The notes under the pieces are model-generated. The model searched no databases, was not told where the DNA came from, and saw nothing but the letters and a program-made list of their open reading frames with translations. From NCBI GenBank assembly GCA_965205365.1, contig CBDBGT010000013.1:248001-312000 (forward strand): a stretch of 64,000 nucleotides of DNA. The letters run 5' to 3'. The position numbers were made by a program, and so were the translations under genes. This document shows positions 17,291 to 25,874 of this stretch, in pieces (position 1 is the first letter of the stretch; every line of letters starts with the position of its first letter). The stretch comes from JALZUR01 sp965205365. GTDB lineage: Bacteria; Bdellovibrionota; Bdellovibrionia; Bdellovibrionales; UBA1609.

Positions 17291-19465
17291 ATGAGTAAGA
17301 AGAGAATAATTTTTTTTAGTATAGCCACATGCTTGTTAATATTTCTTAGCATTATTCTTTTTCAAAACTATTTAGTTAAAACTCAGTCTATTTCTTTTTC
17401 TTCTAAGGGTGAGGCTTTTAATCTTACAAACGTTTTAGAGCTTAAAGATGTGGATAAAATTGACTTCTCTAAACCTACAGTTTGTACTATTACAATAAAC
17501 TCTTCTGATGAAAAAGAAGTTTTTAATAAATACTTAAATAAAGATTTTAACTTTATTGAACTTGTTGATGAAGAAAATGATGATTGGTTTAAAAACTCTT
17601 GTGAGTCAGGGCTTGAATGCGATATTTTAATTATTTCAGGTAATTTTGGGGGAAGTTTTTTTGGAAAATCTAGGCATAGATTATCCACAGCTAGTCTTGA
17701 AAATTATTCTTGTCAAAAAGCATGCCCTGGTATTTTAAAAAAACCAAAAGAAGTTTTTTTATTTGGATGCAACACCACAGCAGGGAAAGAGCCTGATTCA
17801 AGAACAGCTGCAGAATATGCAAATATTCTTTATAGTGAGCATAGGGATGTTTACACAAGTCGTGCAATGGCTGAGGTGCATGCAGCGTTTAGGTACTCTT
17901 CTGTGGGAAGAGAAACCCAAGACAAAATGAGGGGAATTTTTTTAAATGCTATGATTTATGGATTTCACTCTGTAGCACCTAGTGGAAAATATATTAAAGG
18001 CCAATTAGAAAAATATTTTTCTTCAATTAAAAACTACAGTGAAAGGATTAACCTTAGAAGTAGGGACACAAGGGTTTGGAATAAATATATGAAGCCCTTT
18101 TATAATATTAAAACTGTACAAGGAAATGAGTCTGGTGAAAACCCAATTTGTATTCTAGGAAGTGATGAGCCAATATATAAGAAATTATCTTGGTTGGATT
18201 CTGTTTTTAAAACTGAAAATGAAGTTTTAACCTATGCTCCTAATATAAATGAATATTTGAAAAACCTTGAAAAAAAATTTGGCATGGATTTAGACAAATG
18301 GCCTAAAGAGGAAGTTTCTTATTTTGAAAGGCTTCAATTTAATAAGGAAGCTAAAAAAACAGTGGGCAAATTTTTACAGTTTCCTTTAAAAGGAGTGTTA
18401 GCCATTCAAATAGATGTTTTAGATATGGGAAAACGAGTTGGCTGGTATACGAAAAAAGAGATAAGAAAAATTCAAAAAAACTTAGTAGGCGATTTATTTA
18501 AAGAAAATTTAAGCATAGAAGAAAAAGATCGAATATGTTCTATGGATATAGAGTTTAATTTAAACCTAGAAGACATTACTAAAGATAAGTGGAGTGTGCC
18601 CACTATTCAGGGGCTTGGCTGTGTTAAGCCTCAAGATGAAAAAGTTCATTTAGTATTAGTTAAGCTTTTAAAAAACTCAGATTTAAGAACTCATTTAAGT
18701 ATTGCCGATGTTTTAGAGAAACTTAAGCCTCAAGATGAAAAAGTTTATTTAGTATTAGTTAAGCTTTTAAAAAGCTCAGATTTAAGAATTTATTTAAGTG
18801 CTGCTGATATTTTAGAGAAACTTAAGCCTCAAAATGAAAAAGTTCATTTAGCATTAGCTAAGCTTTTAAAAGACTCAGATAGATACGTTCGTTTAAGTGC
18901 TATCAATGTCTTAAGGGAAGTTAAATCTCAAAATAAAAAAGTTCACTTAGTATTAGTTGAGTCTTTAAAAGATTCAGATCGGTATATTAATGCGGTTGCT
19001 GGGTGGATTTTAGGGGAAACTAAGCCTCAAGATGAAGAAACTATTGCGGCAATAGTTGAGCTTTTAAAAGATTTAAGCCCAGATGTTCGTGGGTTTGCTG
19101 CCAAGGTTTTAGGGAAGATTAAGCCTCAAAATGAAAAGGTTCATTTAGCATTAGCTAAGCTTTTAAAAGACTCAGATATAGACGCTCGTACAGAGGCTAT
19201 TTTGGCTTTAAGAAAAATTAAACCCTCAGGTGAAAAAGTTCATTTAGCTTTAGTTACGGCTTTAAAGGACTCAAGCCTACATATTCGTAAAATTGCTGCC
19301 ACAATTTTTGGAGCAATTAAGCCTCAAAATGAAAAGGTTCATTTGGCATTAGCTAAGACTTTAAAAAATTTAGAGCCATATAGTCGTGAGATTGTTCTCA
19401 AAGCTTTAGAAAAAATTAAGCCACAAAATCAAGAAGTTTTAAGACTTATGAAAAAGGCGAATTGA
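17291..19465 (+). CDS. membrane-anchored HEAT-repeat protein with caspase-like N-terminal domain
   Basis: 724 residues. A signal anchor spans residues 6-25. Residues about 65-230 contain 'CDILIISGNFGG' (110-121) and 'EVFLFGCNTTAG' (154-165), spaced and shaped like the His and Cys loops of clan CD (caspase/CHAT/C11-like) peptidases, but the His position is Asn118 while Cys160 is kept. A linker follows. From residue 446, eight HEAT repeats of exactly 33 residues begin 'KPQxEKVHLxLxKLLK', with a partial ninth. The last codons and stop lie in a dispersed repeat (19458-19674). The caspase-like call is inference from motifs; a scaffold or sensor role is possible. Confidence 0.7.
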   Translation: MSKKRIIFFSIATCLLIFLSIILFQNYLVKTQSISFSSKGEAFNLTNVLELKDVDKIDFSKPTVCTITINSSDEKEVFNKYLNKDFNFIELVDEENDDWFKNSCESGLECDILIISGNFGGSFFGKSRHRLSTASLENYSCQKACPGILKKPKEVFLFGCNTTAGKEPDSRTAAEYANILYSEHRDVYTSRAMAEVHAAFRYSSVGRETQDKMRGIFLNAMIYGFHSVAPSGKYIKGQLEKYFSSIKNYSERINLRSRDTRVWNKYMKPFYNIKTVQGNESGENPICILGSDEPIYKKLSWLDSVFKTENEVLTYAPNINEYLKNLEKKFGMDLDKWPKEEVSYFERLQFNKEAKKTVGKFLQFPLKGVLAIQIDVLDMGKRVGWYTKKEIRKIQKNLVGDLFKENLSIEEKDRICSMDIEFNLNLEDITKDKWSVPTIQGLGCVKPQDEKVHLVLVKLLKNSDLRTHLSIADVLEKLKPQDEKVYLVLVKLLKSSDLRIYLSAADILEKLKPQNEKVHLALAKLLKDSDRYVRLSAINVLREVKSQNKKVHLVLVESLKDSDRYINAVAGWILGETKPQDEETIAAIVELLKDLSPDVRGFAAKVLGKIKPQNEKVHLALAKLLKDSDIDARTEAILALRKIKPSGEKVHLALVTALKDSSLHIRKIAATIFGAIKPQNEKVHLALAKTLKNLEPYSREIVLKALEKIKPQNQEVLRLMKKAN
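18626..19465 (+). repeat. 99-bp tandem repeats encoding HEAT units
   Basis: Eight head-to-tail 99-bp units plus a partial one, all in frame. The first part of each unit (AAGCCTCAARATGAAAAAGT and following) is nearly identical between copies, while the second half varies. This points to recent unequal crossing-over or conversion rather than ancient HEAT divergence. Confidence 0.85.
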
Positions 19466-19674
19466 TCCATTATTAATGACACCGAAATGGTCCAATTTCA
19501 TGAAAATGTCTGGTGTTGCAATTATGGTTTTCAAGCTAGTTGACCCATTATTACGACACCGAGAGGCTGTATGGCGTTTTACTAGGCTCTCACTTGGTCT
19601 AGAATCTGGACCATATATGAGACACCAAGAAGTTAATAATTACCTAATAGCCATACTGTCTACATATAAGACAG
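19458..19674 (+). repeat. dispersed repeat, copy A (inverted relative to 63527-63743)
   Basis: From the CGAATTGAT at the HEAT gene's stop to TACATATAAGACA, this segment matches the reverse complement of 63527-63743 over its whole length with scattered substitutions. Neither copy keeps one open frame throughout, so the 72-codon frame at 19476 is not treated as a gene. Downstream of 19674 the two loci diverge. Nature unknown; a decayed mobile element is likely. Confidence 0.75.
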
Positions 19675-19689
19675 CTTGTAGAGTTAAAA

Positions 19690-20100
19690 ACTGATAAGCT
19701 GGCCGGCCGTCTGAGAGCCTCTAAACCCACGCACTATACTATACTCTGTGGACGACCAATACCAATCATTTGAACCTTGAGCTAAACCTAGAATAAGAGA
19801 GCGATTTATGTATATTAAATTAAGCTCATAACGATTAGGTAAATGCCATCATCATAACCACCATAAACAAGCTTATCACAGCACCTTGCTGCTGGGTGAT
19901 AACCCCCTTGAGACCATGAAGTGATGGCAGCAATTACACCTGTATTAGCTGAACCGTAGTTTAAATCTTTATTAATTTCACCATAACCAGTTCCAATTTT
20001 TAATGTATAGTTTGCTAGCCCTGGAATATCGTACCAATTCGTCGAATTATCATTCCAATCTTTACGTAAACTATGTCTCCGGTATGGACCCTTAGAAATA
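19690..20100 (-). pseudogene. DUF1566-domain fragment, frameshifted
   Basis: The minus strand encodes a relative of the C-terminal domain of the 1248-residue surface protein at 53478-57224: 'DWNDNSTNWYDIPGLANYT', 'DLNYGSANTG' and 'KLVYGGYDD'. A single missing T near 19845 breaks the frame just before 'WHLPNRYELNL', which continues in another frame to 'YWSSTEYS'. The terminal Cys-Val-Arg segment and the whole N-terminal part are absent. It abuts the 3' end of the tRNA gene at 20115, with copy A of the dispersed repeat on the other side. Confidence 0.8.
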
Positions 20101-20114
20101 TGTTTTGTCGAAAA

Positions 20115-20191
20115 TGGTAGGGGCGGCTGGATTCGAACCAACGATCCTCCCGTTATGAGCGGGATGCTTTAACCAACTAAGCTACGCCCCC
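20115..20191 (-). tRNA. tRNA with CAU anticodon (Met or lysidine-type Ile2)
   Basis: A complete 77-nt cloverleaf including an encoded CCA. The acceptor stem pairs GGGGGCG with CGCCCCU. The D arm is GCUU...AAGC-like, the anticodon stem UCCCG/CGGGA carries loop CUCAUAA (anticodon CAU), and the T arm is GUUGG-UUCGAAU-CCAGC. CAU may be elongator Met or the Ile2 isoacceptor; the sequence alone does not decide. It lies downstream of rpoD on the same strand. Confidence 0.93.
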
Positions 20192-20259
20192 TAAAAAAGA
20201 CCATCCGTTTTACAAAAACTTTTAAAGTAAATACTCATGTGCCTATAGCAGCCAAACAA

Positions 20260-20279
20260 GCACTGGGCTTACTCAGTGC
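20260..20279 (-). terminator. hairpin at the rpoD stop
   Basis: On the minus strand, GCACTG - 8-nt loop - CAGTGC spans the rpoD TGA and is followed by TTGTTTGG. A six-pair GC-containing stem with a weak U-tract could end the rpsU-rpoD operon before the tRNA, though leakily. Confidence 0.35.
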
Positions 20280-22116
20280 CCTTATCTTTATGGGAAGGAT
20301 CTTTATGTCCATCCATAAAATTAGAAAGTTTACCCAAGCGACTAGGATGCCTAAGTTTTCTTAAAGCCTTTGCTTCAATCTGCCTAATTCTTTCTCTAGT
20401 AACGTTAAAATCCTGACCAACTTCCTCTAAGGTGTGATCACTCTCTTCACCAATACCAAATCTCATACGCAGGACTTTTTCTTCTCTTCCTGTAAGAGTT
20501 TGTAAAACCTTACGAGTTTGCTCTGCTAAGTTTAAACTTGCAATGGCGTCATGGGGATTAACCACTCTAACATCTTCAATGAAATCCCCTAAGTGAGAAT
20601 CCTCTTCCTCGCCAACAGGAGTCTCTAAACTAATAGGTTCTCTTGCAATTTTTAAAACTTTCCTAACTTTTTCAACAGGCATTTCCATACGATCACCAAT
20701 TTCTTCAGGAAGGGGTTCTCTACCTAATTCTTGAACAAGCTGACGTGATGTTCTTACAAGTTTATTAATGGTTTCAATCATGTGAACTGGAATACGAATG
20801 GTTCTTGCCTGATCCGCAATAGCTCTTGTAATAGCCTGTCTAATCCACCATGTGGCATATGTAGAAAACTTATACCCTCTTCTATACTCAAACTTATCAA
20901 CAGCCTTCATAAGACCAATATTTCCTTCTTGAATAAGGTCTAAAAACTGTAAGCCTCTGTTTGTGTATTTTTTAGCAATAGAGACAACAAGCCTTAAGTT
21001 TGCCTCAACAAGCTCAGACTTTGCACGATCAGCCTCACGCTCACCTTTCCAAATCTCTGTATAGGTGTCTCTCACCCATCCAAAATACATGTTTGAATCT
21101 TTTTTTAAGCGGTTTAACCTTTCATTAGCATCAATGGCAGACTCTACATAATCTGTATATTTACCATAAGACAATCCAAGTTCTTTTGTAATTTTATCCA
21201 TTAATTTATCATTGTCTCTAGCTTCTTTATATTTTTGAAATATAGCTTCAGGGTCATCTGAAAAAGTATATTTTTGAGCCTCTTTAATTCTTTTTCTAAG
21301 CTCAGTCATTCGACCAACTGTATTTTTAAACTTAACTATAATTCTATTAATTGTTTTTCTATTAAAATTAATATCTTCAAAGTCTTGCATTAAATCTTCA
21401 TTAATGTCTTTTAATTTATCATTAAATTCACGACCTTCAATACTGTTATGACCCATTTCTTTTAGTTTATTAAATGCTAAATCTGCTTTCTTTTGATATT
21501 TTCTAACTACACCTAACAGCTCTTGAATCTTATCTAAGTACTCTTCTTCGTTATATTGGGTCTCTTCATCTTCAAGGCCTCTAAATACAGCTTTAACTTT
21601 AATACGACCTTCTCCAACACGCTCACCAAGTTGAATAATCTCTGATGTTCCCATTGGGCTCATTAAAATAGCTCGCACTATTTTTCTCTCCCCCTGCTCA
21701 ATACGTTTAGCAATTTCAACTTCACCCTCACGAGTTAGAAGAGACACAGAGCCCATTTTTCTAAGATACAGCCTTACAGGGTCACTTCCTTTAGATTCAG
21801 CTTCTTGTTTTTTGTCCTCTTTATCTTCGTCCTCTTCATTTTCTGGATCTGCTAAGAAAAAATCTTCTTCATTTTCATCTTCAATTGTATCATCAGTGCC
21901 TGGTTCAGAAACATTAATTCCATTTACTTCAAGAGCCTGCATGAATTCATCAAGAGCTTTTGCTAAAGTGATTTCTTTTGGCAAGCCTACGTCAATTTCT
22001 TCTACAGTAAGACCGTCTTTTTCTTTTGCAAGAGCGATGAATTTCTTAACTTCTTCTAAAACAAGCTTGCTTTGCTTTGCTTGAAGGGCGTCCTTAGTTC
22101 TTAATTTTATAGGCAT
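20269..22116 (-). CDS. rpoD: RNA polymerase primary sigma factor (sigma70)
   Basis: 615 residues. An acidic, region-1.1-type N-terminus ends in a Glu/Asp-rich stretch (about 75-105). Region 1.2 is 'SDPVRLYLRKMGSVSLLTREGE', and a non-conserved insert of about 200 residues follows. Region 2 has 'LRLVVSIAKKYTNRGLQFLD' and 'KFEYRRGYKFSTYATWWIRQ' (core binding, -10 melting). Region 3 has 'IRIPVHMIE', and region 4 the helix-turn-helix 'TLEEVGQDFNVTRERIRQIE'. It is last in the rpsU-yqeY-dnaG-rpoD operon, 18 bases after dnaG. Confidence 0.97.
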   Translation of the reverse strand: MPIKLRTKDALQAKQSKLVLEEVKKFIALAKEKDGLTVEEIDVGLPKEITLAKALDEFMQALEVNGINVSEPGTDDTIEDENEEDFFLADPENEEDEDKEDKKQEAESKGSDPVRLYLRKMGSVSLLTREGEVEIAKRIEQGERKIVRAILMSPMGTSEIIQLGERVGEGRIKVKAVFRGLEDEETQYNEEEYLDKIQELLGVVRKYQKKADLAFNKLKEMGHNSIEGREFNDKLKDINEDLMQDFEDINFNRKTINRIIVKFKNTVGRMTELRKRIKEAQKYTFSDDPEAIFQKYKEARDNDKLMDKITKELGLSYGKYTDYVESAIDANERLNRLKKDSNMYFGWVRDTYTEIWKGEREADRAKSELVEANLRLVVSIAKKYTNRGLQFLDLIQEGNIGLMKAVDKFEYRRGYKFSTYATWWIRQAITRAIADQARTIRIPVHMIETINKLVRTSRQLVQELGREPLPEEIGDRMEMPVEKVRKVLKIAREPISLETPVGEEEDSHLGDFIEDVRVVNPHDAIASLNLAEQTRKVLQTLTGREEKVLRMRFGIGEESDHTLEEVGQDFNVTRERIRQIEAKALRKLRHPSRLGKLSNFMDGHKDPSHKDKGTE

Positions 22117-22134
22117 AAGTTTCCTTTTATACTT

Positions 22135-23925
22135 TTAATATTTTCTCTTCTTCTTTTGAAGTTCCATAAATTGCTTTAATTCATCATCAGGAGCATCCTG
22201 CTTTATTTTCTTACTCATTAGCTTTGACTGAGCAGAAAGCTGTTTTTTCTTAGTTGATTTAAAACACTCATTAAAAAGTTCTAGTTTTCCCTCTTTGCTT
22301 AAATGACTATATGGCTTCTCCAATGTAAGTGTAAGCGCTCGAGGGTTGCTACAGTAGCTCACAAGATTTGCCCCTAAACTACCAGATTCACTAGGGTTCT
22401 GTCTATGCCTGTCCTGCATAATACTCCATAAAAACTGAGCTCCTTTATCTGAAAAACTAAACCCCTCCTTAAAAAGCACAGCTCTCATACTTGAACTCTC
22501 CATCAATAAATTAAGCAAAATCAATTCAGGGTCATTTTTTTTATACTCAATCCTAATTTTTTTAACCCCCTCTGCCTCCTTAAAAGCAACCTGGGTAGCT
22601 TTAAAACTATATTGCTTAGTTTTTACTAATCTATACTCCTTTTTAAGCTCTTGTTTAATGACCAACATCCCAAGTCTAAGTCGAGCATCCACTTCAGAAA
22701 GATAAACAGCCAAAAGAGGTGATGAGGGTTGTAAATAAGCTAAAATTTTAACACTCCATGAGAGAATTTCTATTTTTTCATGGGTTTTTCCACTAAAACC
22801 CCTTAATCTCTCATCTAAAAGCTGCAAAAATAAATCTTCAGCATCTTTAAGAGTTTTTGTAAAAAACTTTGCTCCATTTTTTTTTAAAAAACTGTCTGGA
22901 TCTTCACCTTCTGGAAGAAAAACACCTCTAGCCATGATTCCAGATGCAAATAAATTCACTAACCCTCGCTCACTTCCTCTACGCCCAGCCTCATCACCAT
23001 CAAATACACAAATAACCTTAGAACACCATCTTTTAAGCTGCCTACCGTGATCTATGGTCAATGCCGTTCCCATTGTACCCAGCACATTCTTAAACCCTCC
23101 AAGATACAGCGAAATCCAATCCGTATAACCTTCAACAATTAAAGCTTCATCCTTTTGCCTTATGGCTGAAGAAGCCCAATTCTGCCCATACAAAATCTTA
23201 CTTTTTTTAAAAAGACTAGATTCACAACTATTTAAATACTTTGGCTGTTCATTGCCTAAAACTCGCCCACCAAAACCTAAAATTTCACCTGAAAAAGAAA
23301 AAACTGGAAATATGACTCGCCCTCTAAAAACATCATAGTAACTATTTTTTTCTTTTTTAAATTTTAATAGACCCACTTTAAAAGCAGTTTTTAAAGGAAC
23401 CTTTTTTGTATTTAAAAAGTCTCTAAGCTCTGACCATGAATCTGGAGCCCACCCTAAATGCAAAGTATGAATAGCTTGAGGATCCCCCATACCTCTATTT
23501 TTTAAATATTGAAGAGCACTATGATCTGGATTTAATTGTTTAAGTTGTGTTCTAAAAAATTCTAGTGCCACATTTAAAGCTTTTTTCTCATTGTCTTTTT
23601 CCTTAGAATCAATGGGCTTTCCTGATTCAATAAGAAGTGGAATTCCCGCTTTTTTTGCTAAATACTCAATGGATTCTAAAAAACTATAACCGTAATAGTC
23701 TCTTAAAAATGAATAGATATTTCCTGACTTTCCACAGCCAAAACAGTTGTATAATTGTTTTTCTTGGGAAACTGAAAAGCTTGGTGATTTTTCAGAATGA
23801 TTTGGAAAAGGGCAAAGTCCCATAAGGGATCTTCCACTCTGTTTAAAAACAGTGTGCCTCCTAATAATCTCAACAATATCATTAGCGTCTCTAACTTTTT
23901 CAATGAAATCTTGTGAAAACTGCAT
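22135..23925 (-). CDS. dnaG: DNA primase
   Basis: 596 residues; it makes RNA primers at the replication fork. The CHC2 zinc finger (Cys38, His43, Cys61, Cys64) leads, followed by the RNA-polymerase core with 'GRVIFPVFSFSGEILGFGGR' and 'PKYLNS'. The Toprim motifs are 'LIVEGYTDWISLYL' and 'CVFDGDEAGRRGSERG'. The C-terminal helicase-interaction part is Lys-rich. It lies in the macromolecular synthesis operon between yqeY and rpoD. Confidence 0.96.
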   Translation of the reverse strand: MQFSQDFIEKVRDANDIVEIIRRHTVFKQSGRSLMGLCPFPNHSEKSPSFSVSQEKQLYNCFGCGKSGNIYSFLRDYYGYSFLESIEYLAKKAGIPLLIESGKPIDSKEKDNEKKALNVALEFFRTQLKQLNPDHSALQYLKNRGMGDPQAIHTLHLGWAPDSWSELRDFLNTKKVPLKTAFKVGLLKFKKEKNSYYDVFRGRVIFPVFSFSGEILGFGGRVLGNEQPKYLNSCESSLFKKSKILYGQNWASSAIRQKDEALIVEGYTDWISLYLGGFKNVLGTMGTALTIDHGRQLKRWCSKVICVFDGDEAGRRGSERGLVNLFASGIMARGVFLPEGEDPDSFLKKNGAKFFTKTLKDAEDLFLQLLDERLRGFSGKTHEKIEILSWSVKILAYLQPSSPLLAVYLSEVDARLRLGMLVIKQELKKEYRLVKTKQYSFKATQVAFKEAEGVKKIRIEYKKNDPELILLNLLMESSSMRAVLFKEGFSFSDKGAQFLWSIMQDRHRQNPSESGSLGANLVSYCSNPRALTLTLEKPYSHLSKEGKLELFNECFKSTKKKQLSAQSKLMSKKIKQDAPDDELKQFMELQKKKRKY

Positions 23926-23997
23926 GGTACGTGAAGTTTAGCCTTTCTAGACTCTAAGAGTCAAAACACTATCTACCAAATACCCAGAACTTAAAAC

Positions 23998-24444
23998 TCA
24001 CCCCAGTACGTCTTTAACTAACATACTCACCATCTTTCCATCAGCTTGAGCTCCCACTTTAGCCAAAACCCCTTTCATAACGGTGCCCATATCTTTTATG
24101 GAGCTTGCTCCTGTAGACTTAACAATCTCATCAACTATTGGTTTAAGCTGCTCTTGTGTAAGTATTTCTGGCAAATAAGCTGTGATTATTGAGGCTTCAT
24201 AGGCCTCCTTATCTACTAAATCCTGCCTTCCTGCTGTGGCAAACTGTTTAGCTGCCTCTTTACGCTGTTTTAAATATTTTTTAAGAACCTGCATAATATC
24301 GTCTTCTAAAACCTGTTTTGGACGCAGTGCAATCTCTTTATTCTTAATTTCTGCATTTACAAAACGTAGTACCTCTAATTTTTTAGAATCTTTAGCCTTC
24401 ATGGCCTCTTTAATATCGTTTAAAATTTTTCCTCTTAAAGACAT
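23998..24444 (-). CDS. yqeY: GatB/YqeY domain protein
   Basis: 148 residues matching the YqeY family, related to the tail domain of GatB: 'DIKEAMKAKDSKKLEVLRFVNAEIKNKE', 'RKEAAKQFATAGRQDLVDKE', 'ITAYLPEILTQEQL' and 'DMGTVMKGVLAKVGAQADGK'. The family is thought to help tRNA-dependent amidation, but its role is not settled. Its place between rpsU and dnaG is common in non-enteric bacteria. Confidence 0.92.
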   Translation of the reverse strand: MSLRGKILNDIKEAMKAKDSKKLEVLRFVNAEIKNKEIALRPKQVLEDDIMQVLKKYLKQRKEAAKQFATAGRQDLVDKEAYEASIITAYLPEILTQEQLKPIVDEIVKSTGASSIKDMGTVMKGVLAKVGAQADGKMVSMLVKDVLG

Positions 24445-24522
24445 TCTTACCCTTTCACAACAGAGAACATGAGAAAAACCATTAACTTATTTCACCTAAA
24501 AATGATTTTTAAATAAAAAACC

Positions 24523-24723
24523 TTAAAAAATATCTATTTTTTTTATTTTCTTACTAGCTCTTTTCTGAGCTGCTATAGATTTTTTCTTTTTCCTAACGCT
24601 AGGCTTTTCAAAATATTCTTTTCTTTTAATATCGGCTAATAAACCGGATTTTTCACAAGATTTTTTAAACCTCCTAAAAGCGGTCTCAAAAGGCTCTCCT
24701 TCACGTAACTTTACGAATGACAT
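24523..24723 (-). CDS. rpsU: 30S ribosomal protein S21
   Basis: 66 residues, basic. 'VKLREGEPFETAFRRFKKSC' and 'KRKEYFEKPSVRKKKK' are diagnostic of bS21, which binds near the 16S 3' end and assists initiation. An AGGTGGTG-type ribosome-binding site precedes the ATG. It heads the rpsU-yqeY-dnaG-rpoD operon and is divergent from tadA. Confidence 0.95.
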   Translation of the reverse strand: MSFVKLREGEPFETAFRRFKKSCEKSGLLADIKRKEYFEKPSVRKKKKSIAAQKRASKKIKKIDIF

Positions 24724-24827
24724 AAAATTTTCACCACCTTCCTAAAAAAAATAACTTAGAATTGAGGAATAATTCATCTATTCTAAAGACTTGTCAACAA
24801 TCCTGCAAAGAACTAGCGTATTCTTCC

Positions 24828-25280
24828 ATGAATGAGCTAAATTACATGCACACTGCTTTTCTTAAGGCTCAAAGTGCTTTAAAAATTAGGGAGGTTCCTG
24901 TTGGAGCTGTTGTTGTCGACTCCAAGGGGTTGGTCATTTCTAGCGCACACAATTTAAAAGAGAAGACCCACGATCCATGTGGCCACGCTGAAATACTTGC
25001 CATAAAAAAAGCCTGTAAAAAACTAAGTTCTTGGCGCCTAACAAACTGCAGCCTATATGTTACCCTAGAGCCCTGCATGATGTGTGCTGGAGCAATTGTT
25101 CAATGTCGCCTTAAACACATTTATTTTAGTGCAAAAGACCCTAAAACTGGCTTTATAACAAGTATTGCCAATGGTTTAAAATACCCACACAACCATAAAC
25201 CTTCTTGGTCACAGGGACTCATGGAGACAGAGTGTTCAAATTTACTAACAGAATTTTTCCGCAAGAAAAACAAAAAATAA
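24828..25280 (+). CDS. tadA: tRNA-specific adenosine deaminase
   Basis: TadA converts A34 to inosine in tRNA-Arg(ACG). The zinc/catalytic motifs are 'HAEILAIKKACKKL' (HAE) and 'VTLEPCMMCAGAIVQCRL' (PCxxC). A TTG 22 codons upstream keeps the frame open, but family alignment starts near 'MNELNYMHTAFLKAQSAL', so I chose the ATG at 24828 (150 aa); no clear Shine-Dalgarno supports either. Divergent from rpsU; the next gene follows after 7 bases. Confidence 0.92.
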   Translation: MNELNYMHTAFLKAQSALKIREVPVGAVVVDSKGLVISSAHNLKEKTHDPCGHAEILAIKKACKKLSSWRLTNCSLYVTLEPCMMCAGAIVQCRLKHIYFSAKDPKTGFITSIANGLKYPHNHKPSWSQGLMETECSNLLTEFFRKKNKK

Positions 25281-25287
25281 GGCCTTA

Positions 25288-25827
25288 ATGAACTTAAAAA
25301 CCTTACAACACTCTTTTTTATTCTTAACCTCCTTTGCCCTAATCTTACTGTCTGAAATTTACCATCTAAACTCTAAATTTTTAATTCTAACAACCACTCC
25401 ATTATTTTTTTTAATCTTACACCTTAAATATTTCTCAAAAAATTTCTTAAAAGAAATTATTTTCATAGCCCTTTCTTTTTCTATGGCTTTTACATGTGAA
25501 TTGTTCACATCTAACATTAATATTTATCACTTTGGACTTATAGACCTTCCTCAGTACACCTGGCCACCACCTTGGGTTGCTGCCTTATGGATGATACTTC
25601 CAGCTTTTTTATGTACTTCTTTAAATATACCTAATGGTACCAGTAATATTGTAAAAGCTTATTTTAAAGCCTTTTTACTCTACTTAATCTATAAATTTGG
25701 TGGAAAATACTTTGAACTTATTTTCTTCCATGACCCTAATATTCAAAGTGCTCTTTTGTTTATACTCGTCTGGAGTTTGCTTATACGCATTCTTTTTAAA
25801 TTGCATTACAAAATACACCACAACTAA
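25288..25827 (+). CDS. multi-pass membrane protein, DUF2878-like
   Basis: 179 residues with about five or six hydrophobic segments. A central 'YTWPPPWVAALWMILPAF' resembles the conserved Pro-Trp/Ala-Leu-Trp block of DUF2878 inner-membrane proteins. Function unknown. It follows tadA by seven bases and is probably co-transcribed. The family call rests on that one block. Confidence 0.6.
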   Translation: MNLKTLQHSFLFLTSFALILLSEIYHLNSKFLILTTTPLFFLILHLKYFSKNFLKEIIFIALSFSMAFTCELFTSNINIYHFGLIDLPQYTWPPPWVAALWMILPAFLCTSLNIPNGTSNIVKAYFKAFLLYLIYKFGGKYFELIFFHDPNIQSALLFILVWSLLIRILFKLHYKIHHN

Positions 25828-25874
25828 AGCCCTTTGAATTGATAAAAGGTATATTTTTTTTATCTAGAAGTGGT

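Noticed and set aside
19476..19694. 72-codon plus-strand frame as a gene
   Set aside because: It lies in the dispersed repeat; the partner copy at 63.6 kb is frameshifted in the equivalent region, so the frame is not conserved.
21812..22084. Ser-rich plus-strand frame opposite rpoD
   Set aside because: It is the antisense shadow of the acidic Glu/Asp-rich region of rpoD.
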